DNA of 64,000 nucleotides from Bacteriovorax sp. Seq25_V (GTDB taxonomy: Bacteria; Bdellovibrionota; Bacteriovoracia; Bacteriovoracales; Bacteriovoracaceae), in assembly GCF_000447795.1 (NCBI RefSeq), contig NZ_AUNI01000014.1:186001-250000 (forward strand), given 5' to 3'. Positions 7,722 to 16,940 of the stretch are shown here, piece by piece (the stretch's first letter is position 1; every line of letters begins with the position of its first letter). Below the pieces are notes generated by a model that was not told where the DNA came from, did no database searches, and saw only the letters and a list, made by a program, of their open reading frames with translations. Made by a program: the position numbers and the translations under genes.

Positions 7722-10298
7722 CTTCTTAAAAAGTCTCTTCAATACATACTCTAGGTCTTTTCTCTTCAAGGGTTTCGAGAGAACTTCATCAAATTTTTCA
7801 TGAAAGATCTTTAAGTCTTCTATAGTTGTAGATGCCGATAAAGATATTACAGGAGGAAGTTTATCAAACTCTTTACGAAGCTCGGTCACGACTTCAGTCC
7901 CATTCATCTGTGGCATAAGTTGATCCATAAAGATAATATCAAACTGATTATCAGATATCAGCTTTTCTGTATTGAGAGGATTTTGTTCAAGGACAACATC
8001 AATACCGACTTTTTCTAGTGTTGCTCTCATCATCTTTAAGTTTATCATATTATCGTCGACAACTAAGGCCTTCTTACCTTTCACGATAGAGATATCAAAT
8101 TCTTCGACCACCTTTATATCTTCATCTGCACTAAGTTTTACATTTTTAAACTTAAGTTTAAAAGTTGTCCCATGCTCGACTCTCGAGTCGAGCACAATAC
8201 TTCCACCAAGAATTTTAGTATAGCTATCAACGATCGCAAGTCCAAGACCTACTCCCGACTCTGTCATCACGTCTTCATCTTCAACTTGCTTAAATGGATT
8301 GAATATAGTGAAAAGTTTGTCCTCAGGAATCCCCCTTCCTGTATCGGATATAGTAATTTCCAAGTCACAGTAGTAAGCATCCTGAATCGTCTGATCAATT
8401 TTAATCTCTACTGTACCCCTTGGAGTAAACTTAAAAGCATTACCAACAATATTAGATATAATTTGTCTTAGTTTTACACGGTCAAAAAGAACTGTTCGAT
8501 GCTGAAGGTTGGTAGTTAAGATAAGCTTTACGTATTCAGTCTCTTTAATCTTATAAAGTCTATAGATATCTTGGATCATATGTTCAAGATCTGTTTTAAT
8601 CTGAACAACTTTAACTTCTCCTTCTTCAATTCGAGAAAAGTCGAGAATATCATTAATAATTTCTAAAAGGTTTTCACTTGCATCACATACGGTTTGGACC
8701 TGTTCAAGAATCTGTGGTTCTTTGACTCCTTCTTTAATTATATTGAGAAAACCAATAATGGCATTCAAAGGTGTTCGAAGCTCATGTGACACGTTGGCAA
8801 TGAAGTTTGAGCGCATTTTTGCTAGCCTCTCAGCATCTCTCTTTGCTTTCTTTAAAGCTTGCTCAATCTCTTTTGTATTAGTGACATCAGTTCTTACAGA
8901 GATAAATTCTTTTATTTTCCCATGATCATCAAGAATTGGGGTGATTGTAGTATCAACCCAGTAGTGACTTTCATCCTTTGCCTTATTCATAATAATTCCA
9001 TGCCAAACTTTCTTGGACTTTAGGGTGTCCCACATCTCTTTAAAAAAATCTTTCCCATGGAAATCAGAGCGGACAATATTATGATTTTTTCCAATTAGTT
9101 CACTTTCTTTAAACTTACTTGCTTTCTCAAAATTTTCATTCGCATAAGTAATTACCCCGCGAGTATCAGTTTTTGAAATAAGTACGTGTTTACTCACTGT
9201 TTTAAAGAACTGTTCAATTTCAAGATTCTTTTGCTTCAATAATTTATTCGTTGCTTCGATACTTTCTCTAAGTTTACTTTCTTCATAATTGTAGAAAATA
9301 TAGAGCAAAATAAAAACACCTAGCAGTAAAAATATCTTCGTAAAATTTTCATTCAAGAGGTTCTTACCTCGATAGGCCTCATCAACATCTACTTCAGCAG
9401 CAATCCCAATCCCATAACGATCAAGCCACCTCCAAGCTCCAACAACAGGAACTCCTCTATAATCTCGATACCCCTCAAAGTTTTCTCCATTACCAAAATT
9501 AAGAGCACTTCTCACCATAAGTGTAAATTCTGTTTTTTTAAATTCACGATTTTGTTCTTCAATTAAATTTTTTCCAGGATCAAATAGACGAAGTTTCAAA
9601 CCAGATGATTCGTTCATGCCAATTAACTTAATATCTCTGAGGTGATCATCAAATCGAGAATCATTTAAGATGAGGCCACTTCCATCAAATGCATAAACCT
9701 CTCCACTCTCACCCATTTTTGCATAATCAAAGATTTCTCGTAACACACGAGTAGGATCGTAAACGAGTACAACTAGTCCACTAAATGTTGATGTTTCATC
9801 ATAAATCGGAGCTGCAATAAACATCTGTTTATAGCTACCACCAACATCAATAGTATTGATAAATGGTTTTTGCAAGAATGGTGTTTTTGTTGATCGAGCA
9901 TTATTCCAAAAATCAATGGAAGATGCATATAATTCTTGTCCAAGTGCGTTTTCATCCGAAGAGAAAATGATTTCTCCATTGTCATTTAGCACTATGACAT
10001 CAAGAAGATACTCACCTATCGTAGCTCTAGAAATCTTGCTTTTAATCAATGCTTTAGGATTAGCAACAATTTCGTAAATATACTCAGAACTAGCAATGGA
10101 TTGAGCTTGAAAGTATGACTTCTTTACCCAGATATCTAACGCCGCAATTGTTGATTCGAGCTTCGAAATAGTACTCGTTCTTAACTGATAGGTTGAACTC
10201 TCATGAACAAGCTTAATAGTTGATGTTGAGATACTTACAATCAACGAAATTAAAACAAGTGGTAATATATAATTGAATATAGCCTTCTTATATTTCAC
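7716..10298 (-). CDS. Hybrid sensor histidine kinase (Cache-PAS-HisKA-HATPase-REC)
   Basis: An 860-residue membrane sensor. It has a transmembrane segment near residues 10-28, a long periplasmic Cache-like sensory region with a PIYDE motif, and a second membrane segment at about 330-348. A PAS domain follows (KTDTRGVITYANENF), then a HisKA H-box (NVSHELRTPLNAIIGF, about 500), HATPase_c N- and G-boxes (NIVGNAFKFT, DTGRGIPED, GVGLGLAIV) and a C-terminal receiver domain (VVDDN, phosphoacceptor in MDQLMP, SKPLKRKD). All catalytic residues appear intact. GTG start with AGGA five bases upstream. No partner regulator is adjacent. It is convergent with the sphingolipid operon, and the stimulus is unknown. 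Confidence 0.9.
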   Translation of the reverse strand: MKYKKAIFNYILPLVLISLIVSISTSTIKLVHESSTYQLRTSTISKLESTIAALDIWVKKSYFQAQSIASSEYIYEIVANPKALIKSKISRATIGEYLLDVIVLNDNGEIIFSSDENALGQELYASSIDFWNNARSTKTPFLQKPFINTIDVGGSYKQMFIAAPIYDETSTFSGLVVLVYDPTRVLREIFDYAKMGESGEVYAFDGSGLILNDSRFDDHLRDIKLIGMNESSGLKLRLFDPGKNLIEEQNREFKKTEFTLMVRSALNFGNGENFEGYRDYRGVPVVGAWRWLDRYGIGIAAEVDVDEAYRGKNLLNENFTKIFLLLGVFILLYIFYNYEESKLRESIEATNKLLKQKNLEIEQFFKTVSKHVLISKTDTRGVITYANENFEKASKFKESELIGKNHNIVRSDFHGKDFFKEMWDTLKSKKVWHGIIMNKAKDESHYWVDTTITPILDDHGKIKEFISVRTDVTNTKEIEQALKKAKRDAERLAKMRSNFIANVSHELRTPLNAIIGFLNIIKEGVKEPQILEQVQTVCDASENLLEIINDILDFSRIEEGEVKVVQIKTDLEHMIQDIYRLYKIKETEYVKLILTTNLQHRTVLFDRVKLRQIISNIVGNAFKFTPRGTVEIKIDQTIQDAYYCDLEITISDTGRGIPEDKLFTIFNPFKQVEDEDVMTESGVGLGLAIVDSYTKILGGSIVLDSRVEHGTTFKLKFKNVKLSADEDIKVVEEFDISIVKGKKALVVDDNMINLKMMRATLEKVGIDVVLEQNPLNTEKLISDNQFDIIFMDQLMPQMNGTEVVTELRKEFDKLPPVISLSASTTIEDLKIFHEKFDEVLSKPLKRKDLEYVLKRLFKKS

Positions 10299-10362
10299 GA
10301 TAATCCTAGCAGTTTTTAATAACTACGTATCGGAGAATCATTCTTTGGCATAAATAAAATGA

Positions 10363-11151
10363 CTAGAAATTAAAAGAAATTGCAGGACCAATTACACCAC
10401 GGTAGTTAATAACCGAGAATTTTGCTTCCCTTTCGAAGATAAATTTATAGAACGGGTGATTGTGCTTATGCTTGCCTGCTGCTCTTACGCCTTCACTGGC
10501 AAAGGCCGACAGCCAAAATGCTCCAACAACATCAGAAATGTAGTGTCTTCCTTCTCGAACTCTTTGCATGGAAGCAAAGTACGTTAGTACTGCAGGAATC
10601 GTTGCCCAGTATGGACCGTAAAACTGAAGTGTTTTAAAAAATAATGTACTGTAAGGGACGATATGACCACTTGGAAAAGAGTTCTTTCCTCGAAAAGCAG
10701 TTTCCCAAAAGCTTTGTTCTTCTTTATATGGTCTTTCATGACTTGGAATATAGCTAATTAGTCCAGTTTCAAGAAGTGTAAGGTACATTGTGGCCAGGTA
10801 TTCTTTAGCAAATTGAACTGTCTTAGTTCCACTTACACTCTCTTGAGATTTTCCAATATAGTAGATACTAATTGGAACAATTGGAAAGTTAAAGGCAATA
10901 CCAAGATCTCCTGTGACATCATAAATTTTTCTTAATTTTTTTGCACGTTGATTATCACTTAATCTCTGATCATGCTCAAAAGAATAAGCTGTAGTCGCCA
11001 CAGCTGGAAGTAAATAAAAAGCATTATTCACTTCTCCAAACTGCATATAAGAGCCTTGATAAAGTAATTTGATACTTTCCTTAAGATCTTCATACTCTCC
11101 CTTAGCAAAACAGAGAGATGAAATAAGAACTAGCAACAAGTACTTCTTCAT
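10363..11151 (-). CDS. Secreted/envelope PAP2-family phosphatase
   Basis: A 262-residue type 2 phosphatidic acid phosphatase (PAP2) with a short N-terminal signal sequence (cleavage after about residue 16). The three PAP2 motifs are visible: ERPYKEE, NSFPSGH with the catalytic His, and REGRHYISDVVG. Hydrophobic stretches around the motifs suggest membrane association with an active site facing the periplasm. It starts on the base directly after the stop of the fatty acid hydroxylase gene, so the two form an operon. The likely substrate is a lipid phosphate or pyrophosphate; the neighbourhood suggests a sphingolipid or its 2-hydroxy form, which is inference. Confidence 0.8.
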   Translation of the reverse strand: MKKYLLLVLISSLCFAKGEYEDLKESIKLLYQGSYMQFGEVNNAFYLLPAVATTAYSFEHDQRLSDNQRAKKLRKIYDVTGDLGIAFNFPIVPISIYYIGKSQESVSGTKTVQFAKEYLATMYLTLLETGLISYIPSHERPYKEEQSFWETAFRGKNSFPSGHIVPYSTLFFKTLQFYGPYWATIPAVLTYFASMQRVREGRHYISDVVGAFWLSAFASEGVRAAGKHKHNHPFYKFIFEREAKFSVINYRGVIGPAISFNF

Positions 11152-11766
11152 TTAGTAACCGGCCTCTTTTTCTCCAGAGACTGTTCTAAAAATATAATCC
11201 CAAAGAGGAGAACTTACACCATACTTAGCTTTCTCATGTCTAAAATGATGTTGTAAGTGATACTTCTTTAAGTAGCGCCCTACCCTGCCAGTCATTTTAA
11301 AATGATGAGTGGCATAGTGAATATAATCATAACAAAGGTAACCAACAATGAAGAAGGCCATGAAACTTTGGTGATATCTTTCAGGAGTAAACATTCCAAA
11401 GAAGTAGTAAAGTAGACCAACAATTAAAATTGCTGGAACAGGTGGCATCACAAGTCTTGTCGGATCATTTGGGTCGTCATGGTGAAGACCGTGGAAAAGA
11501 AAAACAAATCTTTCAGTTAAAGGACCAATTGTTGGCATGTGAAAAACAAAGCGGTGAAGAACATATTCAGTCAATGTCCAAATTACAATCCCAGTAACGA
11601 AAGTTAAAAGAAACTCAAGTCCAGTTAAACCGTAATTAACGTGAGACATATACAACCAGTAACCTGTTACGGGAGTCCAAAGTAATAGTGGAACTATTGG
11701 ATGCACATGAGTCATGGCCTCCAGAATAGGATTCTTAAAAATTCTAATTGATTCATATTTTTTCAT
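11152..11766 (-). CDS. Fatty acid hydroxylase superfamily membrane di-iron enzyme (FA2H/Scs7-like)
   Basis: A 204-residue integral membrane oxygenase with the histidine clusters of the fatty acid hydroxylase family: HRFVFH, HGLHHDDP, HYATHH and HLQHH. Between them are about four hydrophobic segments. The closest architecture is fatty acid 2-hydroxylase (FA2H/Scs7), which hydroxylates the acyl chain of ceramides in eukaryotes. 2-hydroxy-acyl sphingolipids are known from Bacteriovorax, and the ceramide operon is 3.5 kb away. The ATG at 11766 has AAGGTG upstream; the frame is open to 11826 but lacks a better start. First gene of an operon with the PAP2 phosphatase. Enzyme class is secure, substrate is inferred. 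Confidence 0.8.
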   Translation of the reverse strand: MKKYESIRIFKNPILEAMTHVHPIVPLLLWTPVTGYWLYMSHVNYGLTGLEFLLTFVTGIVIWTLTEYVLHRFVFHMPTIGPLTERFVFLFHGLHHDDPNDPTRLVMPPVPAILIVGLLYYFFGMFTPERYHQSFMAFFIVGYLCYDYIHYATHHFKMTGRVGRYLKKYHLQHHFRHEKAKYGVSSPLWDYIFRTVSGEKEAGY

Positions 11767-11894
11767 CGATTTCACCTTGTATGTGAAGGAAATTAATATA
11801 AAAAGCACCCGTTGTAAACGAATCAAAATCAGTTAGTAAAATGAGTGAAATTAATATATAAAAATGCCAAACTCAAATTATTAGGAACTGCTAA

Positions 11895-12584
11895 ATGCCA
11901 AAATATATTATCACACTTCTTCTTTTTTCCTTTTTAACGCACTCCGCAGAAAACATTAAAATTAGTTCATTACTTAATCAATCAGAGCTTTCTCAAATCA
12001 AAAGTGGTGAAATGATTATTAAAAAGAAAGAAATAAAAGGTCTTGTTTGGCCAGAAATCACATTCTATTCTTATATTCCTGCAACAGCACTCGAGTCAGT
12101 GGCCATCTTCTACGCTCTAGATCATCAGCGCAATTATATTCCAAACCTTATCAAGTCAGAGGTTATATCTGAAGAGTCTCCTACCCGCGTAATTGTGGAC
12201 TATGAGCTCAAGCTGCCTTGGCCACTAAGCAACAGCAAGTATAGACACGGACACGACCTAGAGGCCTCTAAAGACCTCTCACAATACAAAGTAAATTGGT
12301 GGATGATAAAGTCCAGCAATACAGAGAAAGTTGAAGGCGATGCTACCTTTGAAAGTTTTGAAGGTGGAACAATCATGAGATACAGATCTCTAGTTGTGCC
12401 AAAGTCAATTTTTGCCAATTTTGTTGAGTCTAAAATGGTTGATGATGTTAAAAGTTCACTTATGGCGACAAGTAAAGAGATCTCAAGAGTGAAAAAGCAG
12501 GACAGAAGCCTCCTTTTTAAATACGTTTCATTTATTGAGAACGCTCTCAGCGGTAAGTTTTCTTACTTTGTGAAAAAAAAATAA
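11895..12584 (+). CDS. Secreted START/SRPBCC-like lipid-binding protein
   Basis: A 229-residue protein with a signal peptide ending around residue 18 (FLTHSAEN). The mature part has the pattern of the START/SRPBCC (polyketide cyclase-like) fold: an early region IPATALESVAIFYALDHQRNY, a central strand WWMIKSSNTEKVEGDATFE, and a long C-terminal helix. Such proteins bind hydrophobic ligands in an internal cavity. It is divergent from the fatty acid hydroxylase/PAP2 operon across a 128-base shared promoter region, so a role in moving lipid across the periplasm is attractive but inferred. Start ATG with AGGA nine bases upstream. Confidence 0.65.
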   Translation: MPKYIITLLLFSFLTHSAENIKISSLLNQSELSQIKSGEMIIKKKEIKGLVWPEITFYSYIPATALESVAIFYALDHQRNYIPNLIKSEVISEESPTRVIVDYELKLPWPLSNSKYRHGHDLEASKDLSQYKVNWWMIKSSNTEKVEGDATFESFEGGTIMRYRSLVVPKSIFANFVESKMVDDVKSSLMATSKEISRVKKQDRSLLFKYVSFIENALSGKFSYFVKKK

Positions 12585-12908
12585 TTTTTTTTAATAGTTG
12601 AGCGATTTTTGCACACCCTTTAAATACTCACTTTTTTGAGTATCCGACAAATTGTCTCAACGGACTGATAGCAGCTGTAAGAAAATTATTCTTTTATATT
12701 TTCGAAACATACCTTATGATTAATTTAAGCAGAGACACAGAGAACACAGTCGGCGTTCAGGGAAAAGGATTTTTCAAGGACGTCGTTTTTTTTTAACTAC
12801 TTAGCTCATATTTCCGCAATAGAATCACAAAAATAGCTTCTCAACTTAAAATCAAGACTTCTTAATAACAAAATATTTTAACGGTGTAAGAATAAAAAAT
12901 ATTTCGGT
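12585..12908. other. 324-base intergenic region with two hairpins
   Basis: No coding sequence is visible. It holds a perfect six-base inverted repeat, ATACTC/GAGTAT (12625-12644), and further downstream a strong terminator hairpin (separate entry) about 170 bases after the START-like gene. That leaves either an unusually long 3' UTR or a small independent transcript. A TATGAT hexamer at 12715-12720 could be a -10 box for such a transcript, without a convincing -35. Confidence 0.5.
12751..12794 (+). terminator. Rho-independent terminator, possibly of a small RNA
   Basis: The arms CGGCGTTC (12751-12758) and GGACGTCG (12778-12785) pair over eight base pairs including G-U pairs. An inner GAAAA/TTTTC stem sits within the loop, and nine T residues follow (12786-12794). 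It reads on the plus strand only. It lies far from the upstream stop codon, which is why a small RNA ending here is worth considering. Confidence 0.75.
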
Positions 12909-13988
12909 CTAATTAGTCCCAATATCTTCAACAAATGGCTTCCACTGGCCCTTCCATTCATTCACAGATGCATAGACAAGGGCATTAGAATCTGGATGTA
13001 CATCAATCGCACAATAGGTCAGATGTTTTGTATCCTGGTGCATTCCCGCATCGATTGAAGGGATTGTATTCCAAGTACCTGTATTGAAGTAATACTTACC
13101 TTCAGGAAAACGTCTCCATTCTTGTAAGTGGGTATGTCCCATGACAACAGTATGAATTGTAGAGTCTCGTTTCAATATACGACGGGCCATCTTTTCATAA
13201 CGAGGATAAATTGTGATTTGTTTTAAGATTTTTAATGAGGTCTTAAAGTTCTTATTTTGTTTTGTATAGTAATCACCATAAGTCGTTAAAACATAATTCA
13301 CACATGTCGTAAGAATTTTCCAGAAGAATGCTGTATCGTGAAAAAGACACCACTTTATATAAGAGGTCATAGGTCTTACTTTATCAATATATGGTCTTTC
13401 TTTTTTTAGCTTTGGAAGAACATTGATACAAAATAATGATCCCCAGGGGAAATTTAGAATTTGCTTTCCTTGTGGTCCACGTAGAAAAAAGTGACTCATT
13501 GGAACAGTATTTATGGCCTCAAAACGATGACCATGTTCGATGTGAATTCCATGTCTTTTAAATGTATGACAAAAGTGAACATCACCATCAACAAGCTCAG
13601 AAAAGCGTTTTTGCGCGCCTTCAAATGCCATTCCTGAATCATGATTTCCAATAACAAAGATTACTTCTTTATTTGGTGCCTTGAGAAATTTCTTAAGACC
13701 CTTAAAGAACCGAGGATGACCAATGGCCACAGTATTAATTTGTTCGACGGTCATATCTTCTGTAACAATATGAGTGAAAACACCTTTGGTATCAATTTGA
13801 ATGAGGTTTAAAATATCCCCATTTAAAACAAGAGTCACTGGCTCTAAAAAATACTTATCGCTGGAAAAGTAATCACAAAACTCATAAAGACGATCATCCT
13901 CAAAAAAATCTTCAAGAATATTGAATTGACCGTTTTGGAGAAACTTTCCTTTACCTAAATGTAAATCAGAGATAACCAGATACTTCAT
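12909..13988 (-). CDS. Calcineurin-like metallophosphoesterase
   Basis: A 359-residue enzyme with all metal-binding blocks of the calcineurin-like superfamily: DLHLG at residues 8-12, GDILN, GNHD, HGHRFE and GHTHLQEW. This arrangement resembles LpxH-type and related UDP-diacylglucosamine hydrolases, but it is about 100 residues longer and lacks an obvious lipid-binding insertion I can identify. Predicted to be cytoplasmic. It overlaps the diguanylate cyclase gene by four bases (ATGA type) as the last gene of a three-gene operon. Coupling to the cyclase raises the possibility of nucleotide hydrolysis, but the substrate is unknown. Confidence 0.85.
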   Translation of the reverse strand: MKYLVISDLHLGKGKFLQNGQFNILEDFFEDDRLYEFCDYFSSDKYFLEPVTLVLNGDILNLIQIDTKGVFTHIVTEDMTVEQINTVAIGHPRFFKGLKKFLKAPNKEVIFVIGNHDSGMAFEGAQKRFSELVDGDVHFCHTFKRHGIHIEHGHRFEAINTVPMSHFFLRGPQGKQILNFPWGSLFCINVLPKLKKERPYIDKVRPMTSYIKWCLFHDTAFFWKILTTCVNYVLTTYGDYYTKQNKNFKTSLKILKQITIYPRYEKMARRILKRDSTIHTVVMGHTHLQEWRRFPEGKYYFNTGTWNTIPSIDAGMHQDTKHLTYCAIDVHPDSNALVYASVNEWKGQWKPFVEDIGTN

Positions 13989-14986
13989 TGAGTAAGCTCT
14001 TCATCAGAAAATAACTCACCTGCGTGACAGACTTTACCACGACCAGATTGCTTGGCTTTGTACATCATCTTGTCGGCCATATTAACGATATCTGTTTTAG
14101 TCTTGGCATCGTGAGGAAAACTTGCAATACCTACAGAAACACTAAGCTTAAATTCGCACGAGCCATTTATCCCATCGTTAACAAAGAAAGTTTCTTCTTT
14201 GATATTTTTTAAAACACGGGCCCCAACAATTTTAGCTTCTTTATAAGTGGAAAGAGGAATAATAAGAACAAACTCATCTCCCCCATAGCGGTAACAAAGA
14301 TCTTCATCACGAACCGTGTCTTTGATAATTCTAGAGACATCTTTTAACAGTTGCGTCCCTACCAAGTGTCCATGGCCATCGTTTACTTGCTTAAAGTGAT
14401 CGATATCTATAAAAATCACTGAGAATGGCTTCATAAATTTATCATACTCTTCAATCGAAGAGTCGATATCGAGTACAAATTTACGCTGATTATAAAGACC
14501 TGTAACATCATCAATGTGGACAAGTGACTTTAAGGTATCTGCTTCTTTATAACGGCTAATCTTTGTTAGTGTCGTCTTTAAAAACTGAATTAGATAATTA
14601 ATGATGTGGGCGGTAATCTCTTCAGAGATTTTAAAACAGACAAAGAAGTCTTGTCCTTTAAACTCTCCACAGTTTAAAACATAATAAAGGTTTTCACCTT
14701 CTTTTTGAAAGATAAATCCTTCTTCATCCTTTGCGGCCAGCACAAGAGAAGAAAAAAGAGAAAGTTCTCCTTTATCGTAGAAGATCTCTTCCTTGCCTTT
14801 ATTCCAGTAGTCTCTAAGCTGTGATTTTTTCTTTTTATTACGAGAATATATTAGAACAGGAGTCGTTCCAAATTGAGTTTGCCAAAAGTTATCGAGGTAC
14901 TCAAACAAATGAGCGAGATCATCTACATCTTCAAGTTTGCAGATAAATTCAAGTACTTTCTCGTAATGAACTGTAATATTTGTCAC
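13985..14986 (-). CDS. Diguanylate cyclase with intact GGDEF and inhibitory site
   Basis: A 333-residue protein that makes cyclic di-GMP from two GTP. The N-terminal half (about 1-160) has no clear membrane segment and may be a GAF-like sensor. The C-terminal half is a GGDEF domain (DDVTGLYNQRKF, then YGGDEFVLIIPLS). RDED lies five residues before GGDEF, the RxxD allosteric I-site, so product inhibition is expected. GTG start with AGGTAG upstream. It lies between the Asp-rich coiled-coil gene (10-base gap) and the metallophosphoesterase gene, all on one strand. Confidence 0.92.
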   Translation of the reverse strand: MTNITVHYEKVLEFICKLEDVDDLAHLFEYLDNFWQTQFGTTPVLIYSRNKKKKSQLRDYWNKGKEEIFYDKGELSLFSSLVLAAKDEEGFIFQKEGENLYYVLNCGEFKGQDFFVCFKISEEITAHIINYLIQFLKTTLTKISRYKEADTLKSLVHIDDVTGLYNQRKFVLDIDSSIEEYDKFMKPFSVIFIDIDHFKQVNDGHGHLVGTQLLKDVSRIIKDTVRDEDLCYRYGGDEFVLIIPLSTYKEAKIVGARVLKNIKEETFFVNDGINGSCEFKLSVSVGIASFPHDAKTKTDIVNMADKMMYKAKQSGRGKVCHAGELFSDEELTQ

Positions 14987-14996
14987 AGGCTACCTA

Positions 14997-16940
14997 TTAT
15001 ACATCGATATCTTTTGTCAGATCATCGATATCTATTTCTTCTTCTAAGAAATTTAGTGAATTGCGAAGTGTTCCAACAACCTTGTTAAGTTTATCTTCCA
15101 AAGCTGTTCTATCATTCATCGATTGTCTCTCTCGAATCGTGATATTCTCCATATTAAATTCTAAAGCATCAATTTTTCTCTTAAGCTCAAGAATCTTGAG
15201 ATCCCTACTCTTCACTTTAGAATCAGCATCCATCGTCGCCAACTCAAGTTGACTTTCAAGCTCTTTTTCACGCTGTTTAATTTGATTAAAGTCGATTCTA
15301 ACTTTATTTCCAAGTCTTTCAATTTCTCTTTGAAGGCTCTTGTTCTTTGCTTCTAATACTTCACGTTTTTGTAAAAGAAGTTGGTTTTGATGCTTAAGTT
15401 CTTCAAGCTCTCCAAGATGTCTTTTCTTAAGGATTGAAACTTCAATTCTTAATTCATCAATATCGGATTTCAATGAAAGATTCGTTCTAGTTAAATTATC
15501 TTTCTCTTCCTCAAGTGAATGGATTTCATCAAGTAAGTTTTTACGATCATCTTTTAATTCATGAATCGTCACTCTTAAATCTAAAAGATCTGAAGAGTTC
15601 AACGATGACAAAGATGCTTGCACATTTTCATCTTCAACGCGAACACGTGCAGGCGATTGCTTCTCAGTAATGACTGTTTTATCTGAGTCTGAGCTTCCTA
15701 TTAGCTCACTGACATCATACTCACCTGTTGAGCTATCATCAGAGGCCAATGGCTCAGGTCTCTTTACTCCAAGTAGTGTATTGATTGAATGATTAAAAGT
15801 ATCCGTTCCAATTCTTCCTAATGATTCCTCCCCAAGGTCTTCATCATCAAGTTCTCCCATAATATCTTCTTCAGGAATATCTTCAGATAGATTTAGAGAA
15901 TCCAGCGACTGAAGAATTGTCTTCTCTGTCGACTCCCCAATATCATCACCTGTCTCATCATCGAGATCATCTAATTCATTATCAGCATCAAGAGACATAT
16001 CTCCAAGATCATCAAGATCATCAAGATCATCCAGATCATCGAGCTCACCGAGGTCACCTAAATCACCATCGAGATCGTCGAGTTCCTCCAGATCATCAAG
16101 GTTATCGAGGTCATCAGAAGATGCTTCTAAAGAGTCCTCTTCCTGGGACTGAGTTTGTGCAGGCTCTGTGGTAACGTCTTCCTCAATTGAGATATTCTCA
16201 ATTTCTGAAGCATCTTTTACAAAATCAAATCCAGAGTTGGAAACATCTTCGAGATCGAGATCACCTGCGCTTGACGCCTCTGCTGCGGCATTTTCAATAG
16301 TATCCCCGTCTGAACTTAAAGACAGTGAAGCTGCATCGAGCTCTCCGAAATCAAGACCTGAATCGTCTGCAGCCGCTGCTGGTTGACTTTCGTTTGGTGT
16401 ATCATCGTCTTGAAGCTCTATACTTATATTCAATGAAGGCTCAGTGCCAAGATCAATATCTCCATCTCCAGATGGAACGTTGATTTTTAATCCATCATTT
16501 TCATCGTCACTCATGGCCAATTCCTCTGATCCAAAAACTCTATCAACTGCTTCTTGAAGTCTCTTGTTTTCAGCAGTATTAAAATTTACTTTTTCACCTA
16601 ATAAAACATTTCGATTGATTAAAGCTGTACTCTCGCTAGCACTCTTCATATTGACGAGTTCTTCTACTTTAGAATAACTCTTTACAAATGTATCTTTTGA
16701 CCAAGCTTCTACTGGAAAGTCTTTATAATGATCTTCGTGAATAAATACTTTCCAAATATTGTGGGCAATAAAATCTTCAAGGTCGTCGAGATTATCTCCA
16801 TGGCCTTCAGTAAGAATTAAAACATCAATATTATCGGGGTTCAAGGCAAGCAAGGCCTCAATATTATCGACGCAAGTCAGCTCGTACGATAATTCGTACT
16901 CCTTCAAAACTTGCTGTGCGTCAACCATGACAACATTCAT
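14997..16940 (-). CDS. Asp-rich, receiver-like and coiled-coil protein
   Basis: A 647-residue protein in three parts. Residues 1-110 look like a divergent response-regulator receiver fold (NVVMVDAQQV, DVLILTEG, KVFIHEDH), without a fully conserved acidic pocket. Residues about 140-400 are very acidic and low-complexity, centred on repeated Asp-Asp-Leu units. Residues about 460-630 form a long heptad coiled coil rich in Glu, Leu and Lys. I know no named family with this order. It heads an operon with a diguanylate cyclase, suggesting a scaffold for local c-di-GMP signalling (inference). ATG start with AGGAG upstream. Confidence 0.7.
   Translation of the reverse strand: MNVVMVDAQQVLKEYELSYELTCVDNIEALLALNPDNIDVLILTEGHGDNLDDLEDFIAHNIWKVFIHEDHYKDFPVEAWSKDTFVKSYSKVEELVNMKSASESTALINRNVLLGEKVNFNTAENKRLQEAVDRVFGSEELAMSDDENDGLKINVPSGDGDIDLGTEPSLNISIELQDDDTPNESQPAAAADDSGLDFGELDAASLSLSSDGDTIENAAAEASSAGDLDLEDVSNSGFDFVKDASEIENISIEEDVTTEPAQTQSQEEDSLEASSDDLDNLDDLEELDDLDGDLGDLGELDDLDDLDDLDDLGDMSLDADNELDDLDDETGDDIGESTEKTILQSLDSLNLSEDIPEEDIMGELDDEDLGEESLGRIGTDTFNHSINTLLGVKRPEPLASDDSSTGEYDVSELIGSSDSDKTVITEKQSPARVRVEDENVQASLSSLNSSDLLDLRVTIHELKDDRKNLLDEIHSLEEEKDNLTRTNLSLKSDIDELRIEVSILKKRHLGELEELKHQNQLLLQKREVLEAKNKSLQREIERLGNKVRIDFNQIKQREKELESQLELATMDADSKVKSRDLKILELKRKIDALEFNMENITIRERQSMNDRTALEDKLNKVVGTLRNSLNFLEEEIDIDDLTKDIDV
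15960..16111. repeat. Degenerate trinucleotide-type repeat coding for Asp-Asp-Leu units
   Basis: On the plus strand this is a run of ATC/GTC/GAG-type units (for example aagatcatc repeated) that encodes the DDL repeats of the Asp-rich protein on the minus strand. Such runs are prone to length change by slippage. Confidence 0.7.

Noticed and set aside
15917-16174. Plus-strand frame of 85 residues rich in His and Asp
   Set aside because: It is the antisense shadow of the Asp-rich repeat (GATCAT runs read as Asp-His); no ribosome site.
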